Below, piece by piece: positions 26,661 to 34,757 of a DNA stretch of 64,000 nt. Both the position numbers and the translations under genes were made by a program. This DNA is from Tissierella creatinophila DSM 6911 (lineage in GTDB: Bacteria > Bacillota > Clostridia > Tissierellales > Tissierellaceae), in the NCBI RefSeq assembly GCF_001940565.1, contig NZ_LTDM01000066.1, forward strand, positions 1 to 64,000. The letters are read 5' to 3'. The notes beneath the pieces are model-generated. The model saw only the letters and a list, made by a program, of their open reading frames with translations, was not told where the DNA came from and did not search any database. Each line of letters starts with the position of its first letter. The first letter of the stretch is position 1.

Positions 26661-26707
26661 GGATAAGTAAGAGCTTTGCTATCAGACAAGCATCTGATAC
26701 AAGTTTT
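26661..26707 (-). repeat. Copy 1 of a roughly 47-base intergenic element
   Basis: Minus-strand sequence beginning AAAACTTGTATCAGATGCTT, followed by TCTGATAGCAAAGCTC and TTACTTATC. It aligns with 41308-41352 (19 of 20 matches in the core, weaker beyond). Inside it TATCAGA/TCTGATA forms a hairpin, and just downstream TTATCC/GGATAA forms a second. Confidence 0.5.
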
Positions 26708-26708
26708 C

Positions 26709-26734
26709 TTTATATATTTATATAAATATATAAA
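26709..26734. repeat. 26-base perfect AT palindrome
   Basis: TTTATATATTTAT followed immediately by its reverse complement, between the divergent antiporter and metallo-hydrolase genes. AT composition makes such palindromes easier to get by chance. Confidence 0.5.
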
Positions 26735-26772
26735 CTTTTTATGACTTAATCTCCATTTAAAACTATTATTAA

Positions 26773-26801
26773 TTGACATGAGCACCATATTGATAGATAA
26801 T
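26773..26801 (+). promoter_or_regulatory. Sigma-A-type promoter of the yycJ operon
   Basis: TTGACA (26773-26778), a 17-base spacer, GATAAT (26796-26801), about 37 bases before the metallo-hydrolase start. Confidence 0.7.
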
Positions 26802-26837
26802 TTAGATATGTAAGTTAAAATAGGAGGAAAAAGAATA

Positions 26838-27632
26838 ATGGGGATTAAATTTTGTTCACTATCAAGCGGTAGTAGTGGCAATTGTCAGTATATAGAAACA
26901 GATAATTCAAAGATTTTAGTTGATTCAGGCTTTAGTGGTAAAAAGACACAAGAACTTCTTAAAACTATAGATGTAAGCCCTGCTGATCTAGATGCAATAC
27001 TTGTAACTCATGAACATATAGATCATATAAAGGGAGTAGGAGTCCTCTCTAGAAGGTTTGATTTGCCGATATATGCAAATGCCAATACATGGGTAGGTAT
27101 GGAAGGAAAGATTGGAGATATAAAAGAGAAAAACACTAAGATTTTTACTACGGATAGTTTTTTTGATTTAAAAGATTTGACTATTTTTCCAGTATCCACA
27201 TTTCATGATGCTAATGAACCTGTAGGATACATATTATTTTATAAGGGTGTAAAGATAAGTATAGTAACTGATACTGGTTTTATAAGTGATAATATAGTAG
27301 ATAAAATAAAAGACTCAAATCTTTATTTCTTAGAATCAAATCACGATGAGTTCATGCTAAAGGAAGGACTATATCCTTGGCATCTTAAAAGAAGAATTTT
27401 AAGTGCCCAGGGTCACCTTTCTAATGAAGATGCAGGAGAGACGCTTTCAAATATATTAAAGGGAAATGGAGAAAAGGTAATATTAGCACATTTAAGCAAG
27501 GACAACAATGTACCAGAACTTGCTATGAGTACTGTTAGAGATATCTTGACAAAGAAGGGTTTAGATGTTGAAAAAGATATAGATTTAGGACTTTCATTTA
27601 GAGATAGGACTACTTGTGTTTATGAATTTTAA
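26838..27632 (+). CDS. walJ: MBL-fold metallo-hydrolase of the YycJ/WalJ family
   Basis: A 264-aa metallo-beta-lactamase-fold protein. The family N-terminus FCSLSSGSSGNCQYIE and the metal motif VTHEHIDHIKG near residue 55 are present, followed by ESNHDEFML and ILAHLSKDNN. YycJ/WalJ proteins are linked to cell-wall and DNA-repair phenotypes, with suggested nuclease activity. The gene is followed within 15 bases by an HtrA protease gene and later by rlmH, the conserved Firmicutes order. The WalKR genes that usually precede it are absent. Confidence 0.88.
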   Translation: MGIKFCSLSSGSSGNCQYIETDNSKILVDSGFSGKKTQELLKTIDVSPADLDAILVTHEHIDHIKGVGVLSRRFDLPIYANANTWVGMEGKIGDIKEKNTKIFTTDSFFDLKDLTIFPVSTFHDANEPVGYILFYKGVKISIVTDTGFISDNIVDKIKDSNLYFLESNHDEFMLKEGLYPWHLKRRILSAQGHLSNEDAGETLSNILKGNGEKVILAHLSKDNNVPELAMSTVRDILTKKGLDVEKDIDLGLSFRDRTTCVYEF

Positions 27633-27644
27633 GGAGTGATGATG

Positions 27645-28757
27645 ATGAATAGAGGACCTAGAAGGGGAAATGCTTCATATATAATGGTAGCTATAATAGC
27701 TGGAATTATAGGGGGAATATTGGCAACTTATATTGCCCCAAATTTTTTATATGGGAAACTAATACCAGTTCCTGACATATATAAATCTTCTTCTAATAGT
27801 AATAGTGGAGCTAATATTAAAATAGTCCCTACAGATGATATTGGAGTTGTTTCAGCAGTTGCTAAAAAGGCAATGAATTCTGTAGTTGGAATTACAACAG
27901 TTGTTATACAAAAGGAATGGTTTTGGGAAAGGCCTATGGAAGGAGTAGGTTCTGGAGTTATAGTAGATAGTGATGGCTATATTTTAACCAACTCTCATGT
28001 TATAGGTGATGGGCAAGCTAGAGAGATAAAGGTATTGTTTGAAAACGGTGACAATCTAGATGGAAAAGTACTTTGGTTTGATAAGACACTTGATTTAGCA
28101 GTAGTAAAAGTTAAAGCAAAAGGACTAGCTCCAGTAGAACTTGGAGATTCGGAAATCTTAGAGGTGGGAGAAGTTTCTGTAGCTATAGGTAATCCACTTG
28201 GACTAGAGTTTCAAAGGTCTGTAACTTCTGGTGTAATATCAGGACTTCATAGATCTATCAAGGTAGATGAATTTAATATAATAGAAGACCTTATTCAAAC
28301 TGATGCATCAATAAACCCAGGTAACAGTGGAGGTCCTCTTTTAAACAATAGAGGAGAAGTAATAGGAATAAATACAGCTAAGATTCAAACTGGGGAGGGA
28401 CTTGGTTTTGCAATCCCAATAAATCTTGTAAAGCCAATAATATCTGAAATAATAAATAAAGGCTCATTTAATAATGTAAATATAGGCTTTAGAGGAATAG
28501 AGGTAGAAGTTTATGAAAGACAAGTTGGAGTAGATCTTGAAGTAGATAGAGGAATAGTACTACTTGAGATAATTTCAGGTTCTCCTGCTCAAAAGGCTGG
28601 ACTTCGTCAATTAGATATATTGAGTTTAGTAGATGGCAAGGAGGTTGACTCTATTCCAAGTTTAAAAAAGATACTCTATAAATATAAAAAGGGTGACAAG
28701 GCAGTTTTAAATATAATAAGAGATGGAAAGAAAAAAGATGTAGAAATAAAATTTTAG
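27645..28757 (+). CDS. HtrA-like serine protease with PDZ domain
   Basis: A 370-aa membrane-anchored protease: N-terminal transmembrane segment (about residues 12-32), trypsin-like domain with His in LTNSHVIG, Asp in KTLDLAVVKV and Ser in NPGNSGGPLL, then a C-terminal PDZ domain (about 280-365). Several starts are stacked (GTG 27636, ATG 27639, 27642, 27645); with AAGGAG at 27631-27636 the third ATG has the best spacing. It degrades misfolded proteins at the membrane. A close paralog lies at 54154-55368. Confidence 0.9.
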   Translation: MNRGPRRGNASYIMVAIIAGIIGGILATYIAPNFLYGKLIPVPDIYKSSSNSNSGANIKIVPTDDIGVVSAVAKKAMNSVVGITTVVIQKEWFWERPMEGVGSGVIVDSDGYILTNSHVIGDGQAREIKVLFENGDNLDGKVLWFDKTLDLAVVKVKAKGLAPVELGDSEILEVGEVSVAIGNPLGLEFQRSVTSGVISGLHRSIKVDEFNIIEDLIQTDASINPGNSGGPLLNNRGEVIGINTAKIQTGEGLGFAIPINLVKPIISEIINKGSFNNVNIGFRGIEVEVYERQVGVDLEVDRGIVLLEIISGSPAQKAGLRQLDILSLVDGKEVDSIPSLKKILYKYKKGDKAVLNIIRDGKKKDVEIKF

Positions 28758-28820
28758 ATAGAATTAAAGATTAAATGTTTTAAGGTTTTTATAAAAAAAC
28801 AAAATGGGGGAAAATAATTT

Positions 28821-29102
28821 ATGAAAAAAACTATAATTGTTTTATTAGTATTGGCAGTTGCAATTGTACTGCAGGTGTTTCTTTCCAAGCAGAAAGATAA
28901 AAGATTGGGTTTAATCCTACCTTTAGTGGGACTTATCTATTCTATAACGACGATTTTTGGCATTACAATAGGTAAAGATACAACTGTGGGAGAAGCTATG
29001 GGGCTTGCAATTTCAACTTTTTTACTTTCAAATATACCTACAATTATTTTAATGACAATTTATTTGGGATACAGAGGAAAGTTAAAACAAATAAAAGATT
29101 AA
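28821..29102 (+). CDS. Small three-helix membrane protein of unknown function
   Basis: A 93-aa hydrophobic protein with three predicted transmembrane segments (about residues 3-20, 29-49 and 58-82), a short basic loop KQKDKRLG after the first, and a basic C-terminus GKLKQIKD. I do not recognise the family. GGGGGAA precedes the ATG. It lies between htrA and rlmH and is followed by a strong terminator, so it is probably the last gene of the yycJ-htrA transcript. Confidence 0.7.
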   Translation: MKKTIIVLLVLAVAIVLQVFLSKQKDKRLGLILPLVGLIYSITTIFGITIGKDTTVGEAMGLAISTFLLSNIPTIILMTIYLGYRGKLKQIKD

Positions 29103-29166
29103 ATAAAATCATTGTAGGGACTACCGATAGATAACTGATTGGTAACTCAAAAAAATAAAGTGTTAT

Positions 29167-29202
29167 AAAATGGTATTTAAAATTAATTTTAAATACCATT
29201 TT
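29167..29202 (+). terminator. Intrinsic terminator before rlmH
   Basis: Perfect 18-bp-per-arm palindrome AAAATGGTATTTAAAATT/AATTTTAAATACCATTTT with a short T tail. Confidence 0.75.
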
Positions 29203-29216
29203 ACTTAGGAGAAAAT

Positions 29217-29696
29217 ATGAATATTAATATAATAACAGTAGGAAAAATAAAAGAAAAATATATAAAAGAAGGTATAAATGAGTTTTCTAAAAGACTTTCA
29301 AGATATGGAAAGTTAAAGATAATAGAAATAGATGATGAAAAAGCACCTGAAAATCTATCACAAAAAGATATGGAAAAGGTAATGGAAAAGGAAGGGGAAA
29401 AGATCATCTCCAAGATTCCCCAAAATTCCTTTATTATTTCCCTGGAAATCGAAGGAAAGAGTATTTCCTCGGAAATGTTGTCGAAAAAGATAGAAGATAT
29501 AATGATAAGTGGAAACAATGATATAACATTTATAATAGGGGGTTCTTTGGGACTCTCTAATGAAGTTAAAATGATGAGTAATTTTAAATTATCATTTTCT
29601 AAAATGACATTTCCCCATCAGCTTATGAGGCTTATTCTTTTAGAACAAATCTATAGAGCATTTAGGATAATGAAGAATGAACCCTATCATAAATAA
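29217..29696 (+). CDS. rlmH: 23S rRNA (pseudouridine1915-N3)-methyltransferase
   Basis: A 159-aa SPOUT-class methyltransferase that modifies helix 69 of 23S rRNA on the assembled ribosome, using S-adenosylmethionine. Diagnostic blocks are FIIGGSLGLSNEV near residue 103 and the C-terminal MTFPHQLMRLILLEQIYRA with the ending NEPYHK. Length is exactly that of the family. TAGGAGAA precedes ATG. Its position after yycJ and htrA is the usual one. Confidence 0.96.
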   Translation: MNINIITVGKIKEKYIKEGINEFSKRLSRYGKLKIIEIDDEKAPENLSQKDMEKVMEKEGEKIISKIPQNSFIISLEIEGKSISSEMLSKKIEDIMISGNNDITFIIGGSLGLSNEVKMMSNFKLSFSKMTFPHQLMRLILLEQIYRAFRIMKNEPYHK

Positions 29697-29785
29697 AAAA
29701 TATTAATAAAGTATGGATTATTAGTAACAAGTCTTGTCCACATCTCATATTATATATTGAATAAAACAATAGGAGAGTGGTAGGG

Positions 29786-30427
29786 ATGAATGGAAATAAT
29801 TGTTTAACACTAGGAATGAAGGCACCAGATTTTGAAGCCGAGTCAACTTTTGGACCATTAAGATTATCAGATTATAGAGGACGTTGGGTAGTTCTTTTCT
29901 CACACCCAGGAGATTTTACGCCTGTCTGAACCACCGAATTTATTGCTTTTGCAAAGCAATATGACTGTTTCTTGGAAAGAAACACACAACTTATAGGAAT
30001 TAGTGTAGATAGTAATTCTTCACATCTTGCATGGGTATATGATATATATTTAAAGACAGGTATTCATATTCCATTTCCAATAGTTTCAGATAAGATGGGA
30101 AAAATAGTAAATATGTATGGAATGATAGCACCAAATATAAGTACAGATACCACAGTTAGAAATGTGTTTATTATTGATCCTAATGGAATAATAAGGGCAA
30201 TACTAATTTATCCTCTTTCAAATGGAAGACATATTCCAGAAATAATAAGACTTTTAACTGCTATGCAATTAAGCTATAGAGAAGGGGTTGCAACTCCAGC
30301 AAATTGGTGTCCAGGAGATCCTGTTGTAGTTCCCTCTCCTAAAACTTACGATGAGCTTTTAGAGAGAGTAAGTTCTTCCGAGTATGATTGTGTATCCTGG
30401 TATTTATGTTATAAGGATATATATTAA
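29786..30427 (+). CDS. prxU: Selenocysteine-containing peroxiredoxin (PrxU-like)
   Basis: A 213-codon peroxiredoxin interrupted by one in-frame TGA at codon 48 (29927-29929). The flanking sequence reads [15 protein letters not shown], so the TGA stands exactly where the peroxidatic cysteine of the family (PVCTTEF) belongs. Upstream ([20 protein letters not shown]) and downstream ([35 protein letters not shown]) the protein is intact and Prx6/AhpC-like. A SECIS-like hairpin follows the TGA. Selenocysteine peroxiredoxin is established in Eubacterium acidaminophilum. AGGAG lies before ATG 29786. A plain gene finder would call only the part from 29972. The role is peroxide reduction; the C-terminal cysteines could resolve the selenenic acid. 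Confidence 0.92.
29941..29961 (+). promoter_or_regulatory. SECIS-like hairpin for selenocysteine insertion
   Basis: Stem TATTGCTTT/AAAGCAATA (9 bp) with loop TGC, starting 11 bases after the TGA; the loop G is 22 bases from it. Bacterial SECIS elements need a short apical loop with an early G at about this distance. Confidence 0.75.
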
Positions 30428-30473
30428 AATTATTAATGACAGAGAAATTAATTTCTCTGTCATTAATAATTTT
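30426..30473 (+). terminator. Strong terminator after the peroxiredoxin gene
   Basis: A 24-bp perfect inverted repeat (30426-30449 with 30450-30473) with AATT at its centre and TTTT at the end. Confidence 0.8.
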
Positions 30474-30638
30474 GCTCTACGAATTTAAATATCCATTTAA
30501 AATAAAGAGAACAAAAAGTTCTACAAGTATGATATTATATTTTCATAAACAATAGGATTTTGAGACATAAAGAGCGTATTATTAGAATAAATAAAATTAA
30601 TAAATTCAAACTAATTGAAAAGATGAAAGGAAAATAAT

Positions 30639-32213
30639 ATGATAAGAGTACCGGAAATTAAACTTTATTTAGAAGAAGACGAAGAAAAGTTAAAAGAACT
30701 TGTATCTAAAAAGCTAAATATTTCTATTAAAGATATAAGTGAAATAAAGATATTTAAAAAATCAATAGATGCTAGGCGTAAGGAAAAAATCCACTTTGTA
30801 TATACACTTGATATAGAGGTGAAAAATGAAGAAAAACTACTTAAAAGATATTCTAAAAAAGGTGTCACAAAGGTAAAAGAGGTAACTCGTAACTATGAAT
30901 TTAAAGAACGTAGAGATGTTCTAAGACCTATTGTAGTGGGTACTGGACCATCTGGGTTGTTTGCAGGTCTTGTGCTTGCTAAATCAGGTTTTAAGCCTAT
31001 ACTGCTTGAACGAGGTAAGGATGTGGATAGAAGAGCAGTGGATGTTGGATTCTTTTGGAACGAAGGAAAGCTTAATCCTGAATCAAATGTACAATTTGGT
31101 GAAGGGGGAGCTGGAACATTTTCAGATGGAAAACTTACAACACTTGTAAAAGATCCTAGATCTCGTTGGATATTAGAAGAGTTTGTAAAGGGGGGTGCAC
31201 CAGAGGATATACTCTATATAAATAAGCCTCATATAGGAACTGATATACTTAGAAATGTAGTAAAAGAGATTAGAAAGACGATAATATCCCTTGGTGGGGA
31301 AGTGAGATTTGAAAGTAAAGTTACAGATTTAATAATTAAAGATAAAAAAATAGTAGGTGTAAAAGTAAATGATAGAGAAACAATAAGAACAGATACTGTA
31401 CTTTTGGCGCTTGGACATAGTGCAAGAGATACTTTTGAAATGTTACTTTCTAGAGGCGTAGAAATAAGTCAAAAATCTTTTTCAATTGGAGTTAGGATAG
31501 AACATCCCCAAAATCTAATAAATAAAAATCAATATGGAGAGTTTAAAGATCATGCTAAACTAGGTGCTGCTGAATATAAACTTTCAGGTCATTTTGACAA
31601 TGGTAGATCTGCATACTCTTTTTGTATGTGTCCTGGGGGAATGGTAATCTCAGCAAGCTCAGAAGAAGGGCAAATAGTAACTAATGGTATGAGTATGCAT
31701 TCTAGAGATGGTAAAAATGCAAACAGTGCATTACTTGTGGGGGTCACTCCTGAAGATTTTGAAAGTACTCATCCACTAGCTGGAGCCCAGTTTCAAAGAA
31801 AATGGGAATCTTTAGCTTTTACTTTAGGTGGATCCAACTATACAGCTCCGGCCCAAAGGGTAGGAGACTTTTTAGAAGATAGAGCTTCTACTGAAATAGG
31901 AAGTATAGATAAAACTTATACTCCAGGAGTAAAGATGACTGATTTAAGAAAATGCTTACCAGATTATGTAACAGATACTCTTAAAATGGCAATAGTTGAA
32001 TTTGATAAAAAGATAAAGGGGTTTAATACTCCAGATGCTATAATGACAGGAGTTGAGACAAGAAGTTCTTCTCCTATTAGAATACAAAGAGGAGACTCGC
32101 TAGAGTCCAATATAAAAGGACTTTATCCAGTAGGAGAAGGAGCAGGTTATGCTGGTGGAATCATGTCTGCTGCGATAGATGGTATAAAAGTAGCAGAAAA
32201 AATCATAAACTAA
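30639..32213 (+). CDS. FAD-dependent dehydrogenase (COG2509-like)
   Basis: A 524-aa flavoprotein of unknown substrate. An N-terminal domain of about 95 residues with KSIDARRKEKIHFVYTLDIE precedes the dinucleotide-binding motif VVGTGPSGLFAGLVLAKSG (about 106-124); GEGGAGTFSDGKLTT follows near 150 and the C-terminal FAD block GLYPVGEGAGYAGGI near 500. This layout matches the conserved uncharacterised FAD dehydrogenase family common in Firmicutes. It is monocistronic. No electron acceptor partner is adjacent. Confidence 0.85.
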   Translation: MIRVPEIKLYLEEDEEKLKELVSKKLNISIKDISEIKIFKKSIDARRKEKIHFVYTLDIEVKNEEKLLKRYSKKGVTKVKEVTRNYEFKERRDVLRPIVVGTGPSGLFAGLVLAKSGFKPILLERGKDVDRRAVDVGFFWNEGKLNPESNVQFGEGGAGTFSDGKLTTLVKDPRSRWILEEFVKGGAPEDILYINKPHIGTDILRNVVKEIRKTIISLGGEVRFESKVTDLIIKDKKIVGVKVNDRETIRTDTVLLALGHSARDTFEMLLSRGVEISQKSFSIGVRIEHPQNLINKNQYGEFKDHAKLGAAEYKLSGHFDNGRSAYSFCMCPGGMVISASSEEGQIVTNGMSMHSRDGKNANSALLVGVTPEDFESTHPLAGAQFQRKWESLAFTLGGSNYTAPAQRVGDFLEDRASTEIGSIDKTYTPGVKMTDLRKCLPDYVTDTLKMAIVEFDKKIKGFNTPDAIMTGVETRSSSPIRIQRGDSLESNIKGLYPVGEGAGYAGGIMSAAIDGIKVAEKIIN

Positions 32214-32237
32214 AGGACAAGGGAGATCCCTTGTCCT
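32214..32237. terminator. Hairpin between convergent FAD dehydrogenase and GGDEF genes
   Basis: Stem AGGACAAGGGA/TCCCTTGTCCT with a 2-base loop; no T run follows, so termination strength is uncertain. Confidence 0.5.
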
Positions 32238-33387
32238 ATACTTCAAATGATAATTTTTTTGATTCTTTTTGTTGGTACATTAAATTGTCTATTCTTTCTA
32301 CAAACCATTCTGATGTTATAGGACTATCTCCACGAAAAACATCATAACCTATACTAAAACTCAACTTATAAGGAGTTATATTTTCACTATTAAACTTTTC
32401 TATATTCGTTTTTAATCTTTCTACTATACCTTTTATTTCTGTAACTTTATTTACCTTTAAAATTATTAAAAATTCATCTCCTGCATATCTTGCTATAAAA
32501 TCTTCTTTTCTAAAATTATTTTTTAAGATAGTAGCTACATATACTAATGCTTTGTCACCTTCGCTATGCCCAAATCTATCATTGATAGATTTAAAATCAT
32601 CTAAATCTATCATAATCCCTCCAATAAGCTTATCTTTATTTCGTGTAATAATATCTTCTAAATAGATATTTAATTTTCTTCTATTATAAAGACCTGTTAA
32701 AAAATCAATATATAGTTTGTTGTTTTGTATATTTATAAAAATTATAAAGATAGATAAGGCTAAACTTACTGAAGTAAGCTTTACTCCGTAAAAAAGTGTT
32801 TGAATAATTCCTCCTATAAATGGAGGAATTATAAATGCAATAAGAGAGTAATAGTTTTTGGAAGAGATGTCATTTTTATATTTTATGATTTGCATAAAAG
32901 TATAGAATAAATATCCATATGAAATAATCATTATAACTTGAAAATAAGGGCCTCTATTGTAAATATTCGTTTTATCAACATAAAATAAAATCCCATGAAA
33001 TATTCCCCGAGTTAAATTAATCATAGTTAGCCATATGCTTATTATAATCGGAACAAGAAAAGTAGTAAGTCTTTTTTCTATTCGCGCTCTGTCTTCATGT
33101 ATTTTATAATCTGCATATAAAGCCCAAATCATACTGGTTACAGGAGCTAATATGTAATCTATTGTAGAAAACAACAAGTTTGTTTTTATCATAAATGCGC
33201 CTTCTCTACCATCTACAAAAGTTTTTACAATTTCTATTATAAGTAATGATAAAGTCAATATGATAAGAGTTAAAAATAATTTTTGATCCGTTAAAATATT
33301 TCTTGAGTCCCTCTTAATATTTATAAAAATTAAGAAGATAATTATAAATGCAAACAAATTTACCTTAATTAAATTAAAAAACTCCAT
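32236..33387 (-). CDS. Membrane diguanylate cyclase (GGDEF domain)
   Basis: A 383-aa protein with about eight N-terminal transmembrane segments (to about residue 225) and a C-terminal GGDEF domain that would make cyclic di-GMP. The substrate block MIDLDDFKSINDRFGHSEGD is intact; the signature is AGDEF instead of GGDEF, a variant found in active cyclases. An I-site RxxD (RKED) stands five residues before it, so product inhibition is expected. Of two ATGs (33393, 33387) the second has better spacing from GAGG. The membrane part resembles a 7TM sensor but no ligand can be named. Confidence 0.87.
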   Translation of the reverse strand: MEFFNLIKVNLFAFIIIFLIFINIKRDSRNILTDQKLFLTLIILTLSLLIIEIVKTFVDGREGAFMIKTNLLFSTIDYILAPVTSMIWALYADYKIHEDRARIEKRLTTFLVPIIISIWLTMINLTRGIFHGILFYVDKTNIYNRGPYFQVIMIISYGYLFYTFMQIIKYKNDISSKNYYSLIAFIIPPFIGGIIQTLFYGVKLTSVSLALSIFIIFINIQNNKLYIDFLTGLYNRRKLNIYLEDIITRNKDKLIGGIMIDLDDFKSINDRFGHSEGDKALVYVATILKNNFRKEDFIARYAGDEFLIILKVNKVTEIKGIVERLKTNIEKFNSENITPYKLSFSIGYDVFRGDSPITSEWFVERIDNLMYQQKESKKLSFEV

Positions 33388-33581
33388 AAACATGCCTCTT
33401 TTCTCTGAAAAAATATGAATATCATATAAATGATACCCATAAAGGTTGAATTTAAAAGCCTATTATAGCTATATTCGTATTTTGGATATAATATACTATT
33501 TTAAATTATAATTTATTTTAATAAAAGGGTCAACTGGCTTTATTATACAAATTTCGCTAAGCATATTTGGAAGAGATTATT

Positions 33582-33622
33582 AAAAAAATCAAGTTTAGCA
33601 TATATACTAAACTTGATTTTTT
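33582..33622 (-). terminator. Terminator of the sigma factor gene
   Basis: Stem AAAAAAATCAAGTTTAG/CTAAACTTGATTTTTT (33582-33598 with 33607-33622), directly after the sigma gene stop on the minus strand. Confidence 0.8.
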
Positions 33623-34454
33623 AATCTAAAAAATCTTTAATTTTTTGACTTCTACTTGGATGACGGAGTTTTCTAAGTGCCTTTGCTTCAATTTGTCTAA
33701 TTCTTTCACGTGTTAAGTTGAATATATTTCCAACTTCTTCTAGAGTTCTTGCTCTACCATCATTTAAACCAAATCGTAGGATTAAAACCTCTTGTTCTCT
33801 AGAAGATAGTGTTTCCAATACATCTAATAGCCCTTCTTTAAGCATTACTAGAGATGTAGCTTCTGCTGGAGTCTTTATAAAATCATCTTCAATAAAATCT
33901 CCAAGTTCACTTTCTTCTTCTCCGATGGGAGTTTCTAGAGAAACTGGTCTTTCAGCTATCTTTTGAATCTCTCTTACCTTTTCAGGCTCCATCTCAAGCA
34001 CTTCTCCTATTTCTTCAGGAGTAGGTTCTCTACCTAATTCTTGAATTAAAGATCGCTGTACTTTTACTAGTTTATTTATTGTTTCAACCATATGAACTGG
34101 CACCCTTATAGTTCTAGCTTGATCTGCCAATGCCCTTGTAATAGCTTGTCTAATCCACCAGGTTGCATAAGTGCTAAATTTAAAACCTTTAGTATAGTCA
34201 AACTTATCTATAGCTTTCATTAGTCCTATATTGCCTTCTTGGATTAGATCTAAAAAGGACATTCCTCTTCCCATATGTTTTTTTGCAATGCTAACTACAA
34301 GTCGAAGATTGGCTTCAGCAAGTCTACTCTTTGCTTCTACATCTCCTTCTTCTATGCGTTTAGCGAGTATAATTTCTTCTTCTTTATTGAGAAGAGGGAC
34401 TTTCCCGATTTCTTTTAAATACATGGTAACTGGGTCATTTATAATTTTGGCCAC
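33621..34454 (-). CDS. RpoD-like sigma-70 factor lacking region 1.1
   Basis: A 277-aa sigma factor with regions 1.2 ([16 protein letters not shown]), 2 ([31 protein letters not shown] and [13 protein letters not shown]), 3 and 4 ([11 protein letters not shown] and [19 protein letters not shown]). The 2.4 and 4.2 helices look like those of the housekeeping factor, so it should read TTGACA/TATAAT promoters. It starts straight at region 1.2 with a GTG start after AAGGGG, and no dnaG lies beside it, unlike the standard dnaG-rpoD locus. It could be the sole primary factor or a second, group-2 factor. Confidence 0.9.
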   Translation of the reverse strand: MAKIINDPVTMYLKEIGKVPLLNKEEEIILAKRIEEGDVEAKSRLAEANLRLVVSIAKKHMGRGMSFLDLIQEGNIGLMKAIDKFDYTKGFKFSTYATWWIRQAITRALADQARTIRVPVHMVETINKLVKVQRSLIQELGREPTPEEIGEVLEMEPEKVREIQKIAERPVSLETPIGEEESELGDFIEDDFIKTPAEATSLVMLKEGLLDVLETLSSREQEVLILRFGLNDGRARTLEEVGNIFNLTRERIRQIEAKALRKLRHPSRSQKIKDFLD

Positions 34455-34757
34455 AACAGCATCCCCTTCTTTTTAGACATACATAATTATATTCTACATT
34501 AGATCACAAAGAATAGCAATGTAATTTGCAACCATTATTATATAACTATACCCAATTATCTATTTTGACTATCACAAATAGATAAATAAAATTACAAAAT
34601 AAGGAATATTATCATATATTTTTTTAATATCAATATAGTTTATCCTTAATTTCACATAAGTTCACTTAAAATTATAATTCTTTCATAATGTTCTAATATT
34701 TGGTAGAATAAATATATAGATTCGAATTATACTAAGAAAAAAAGGACGGTAAGATAA
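34455..34757. other. Intergenic region between divergent sigma factor and helicase genes
   Basis: About 300 AT-rich bases with no open frame of note. It must contain the promoters of both divergent genes; TTGACT at 34565 is a possible -35 without a convincing -10. Nothing else seen. Confidence 0.4.

Noticed and set aside
26640-26700. Cyclic di-GMP riboswitch suggested by GATAGCAAAGCTC in the antiporter leader
   Set aside because: The GNRA tetraloop, its receptor and the second helix of the class are missing; only a short GCAAAGC resemblance exists.
26615-26881. Extended N-terminus of the CaCA antiporter to 26881
   Set aside because: The extension would run into the divergent YycJ gene and has no family similarity; a good ribosome site supports 26614.
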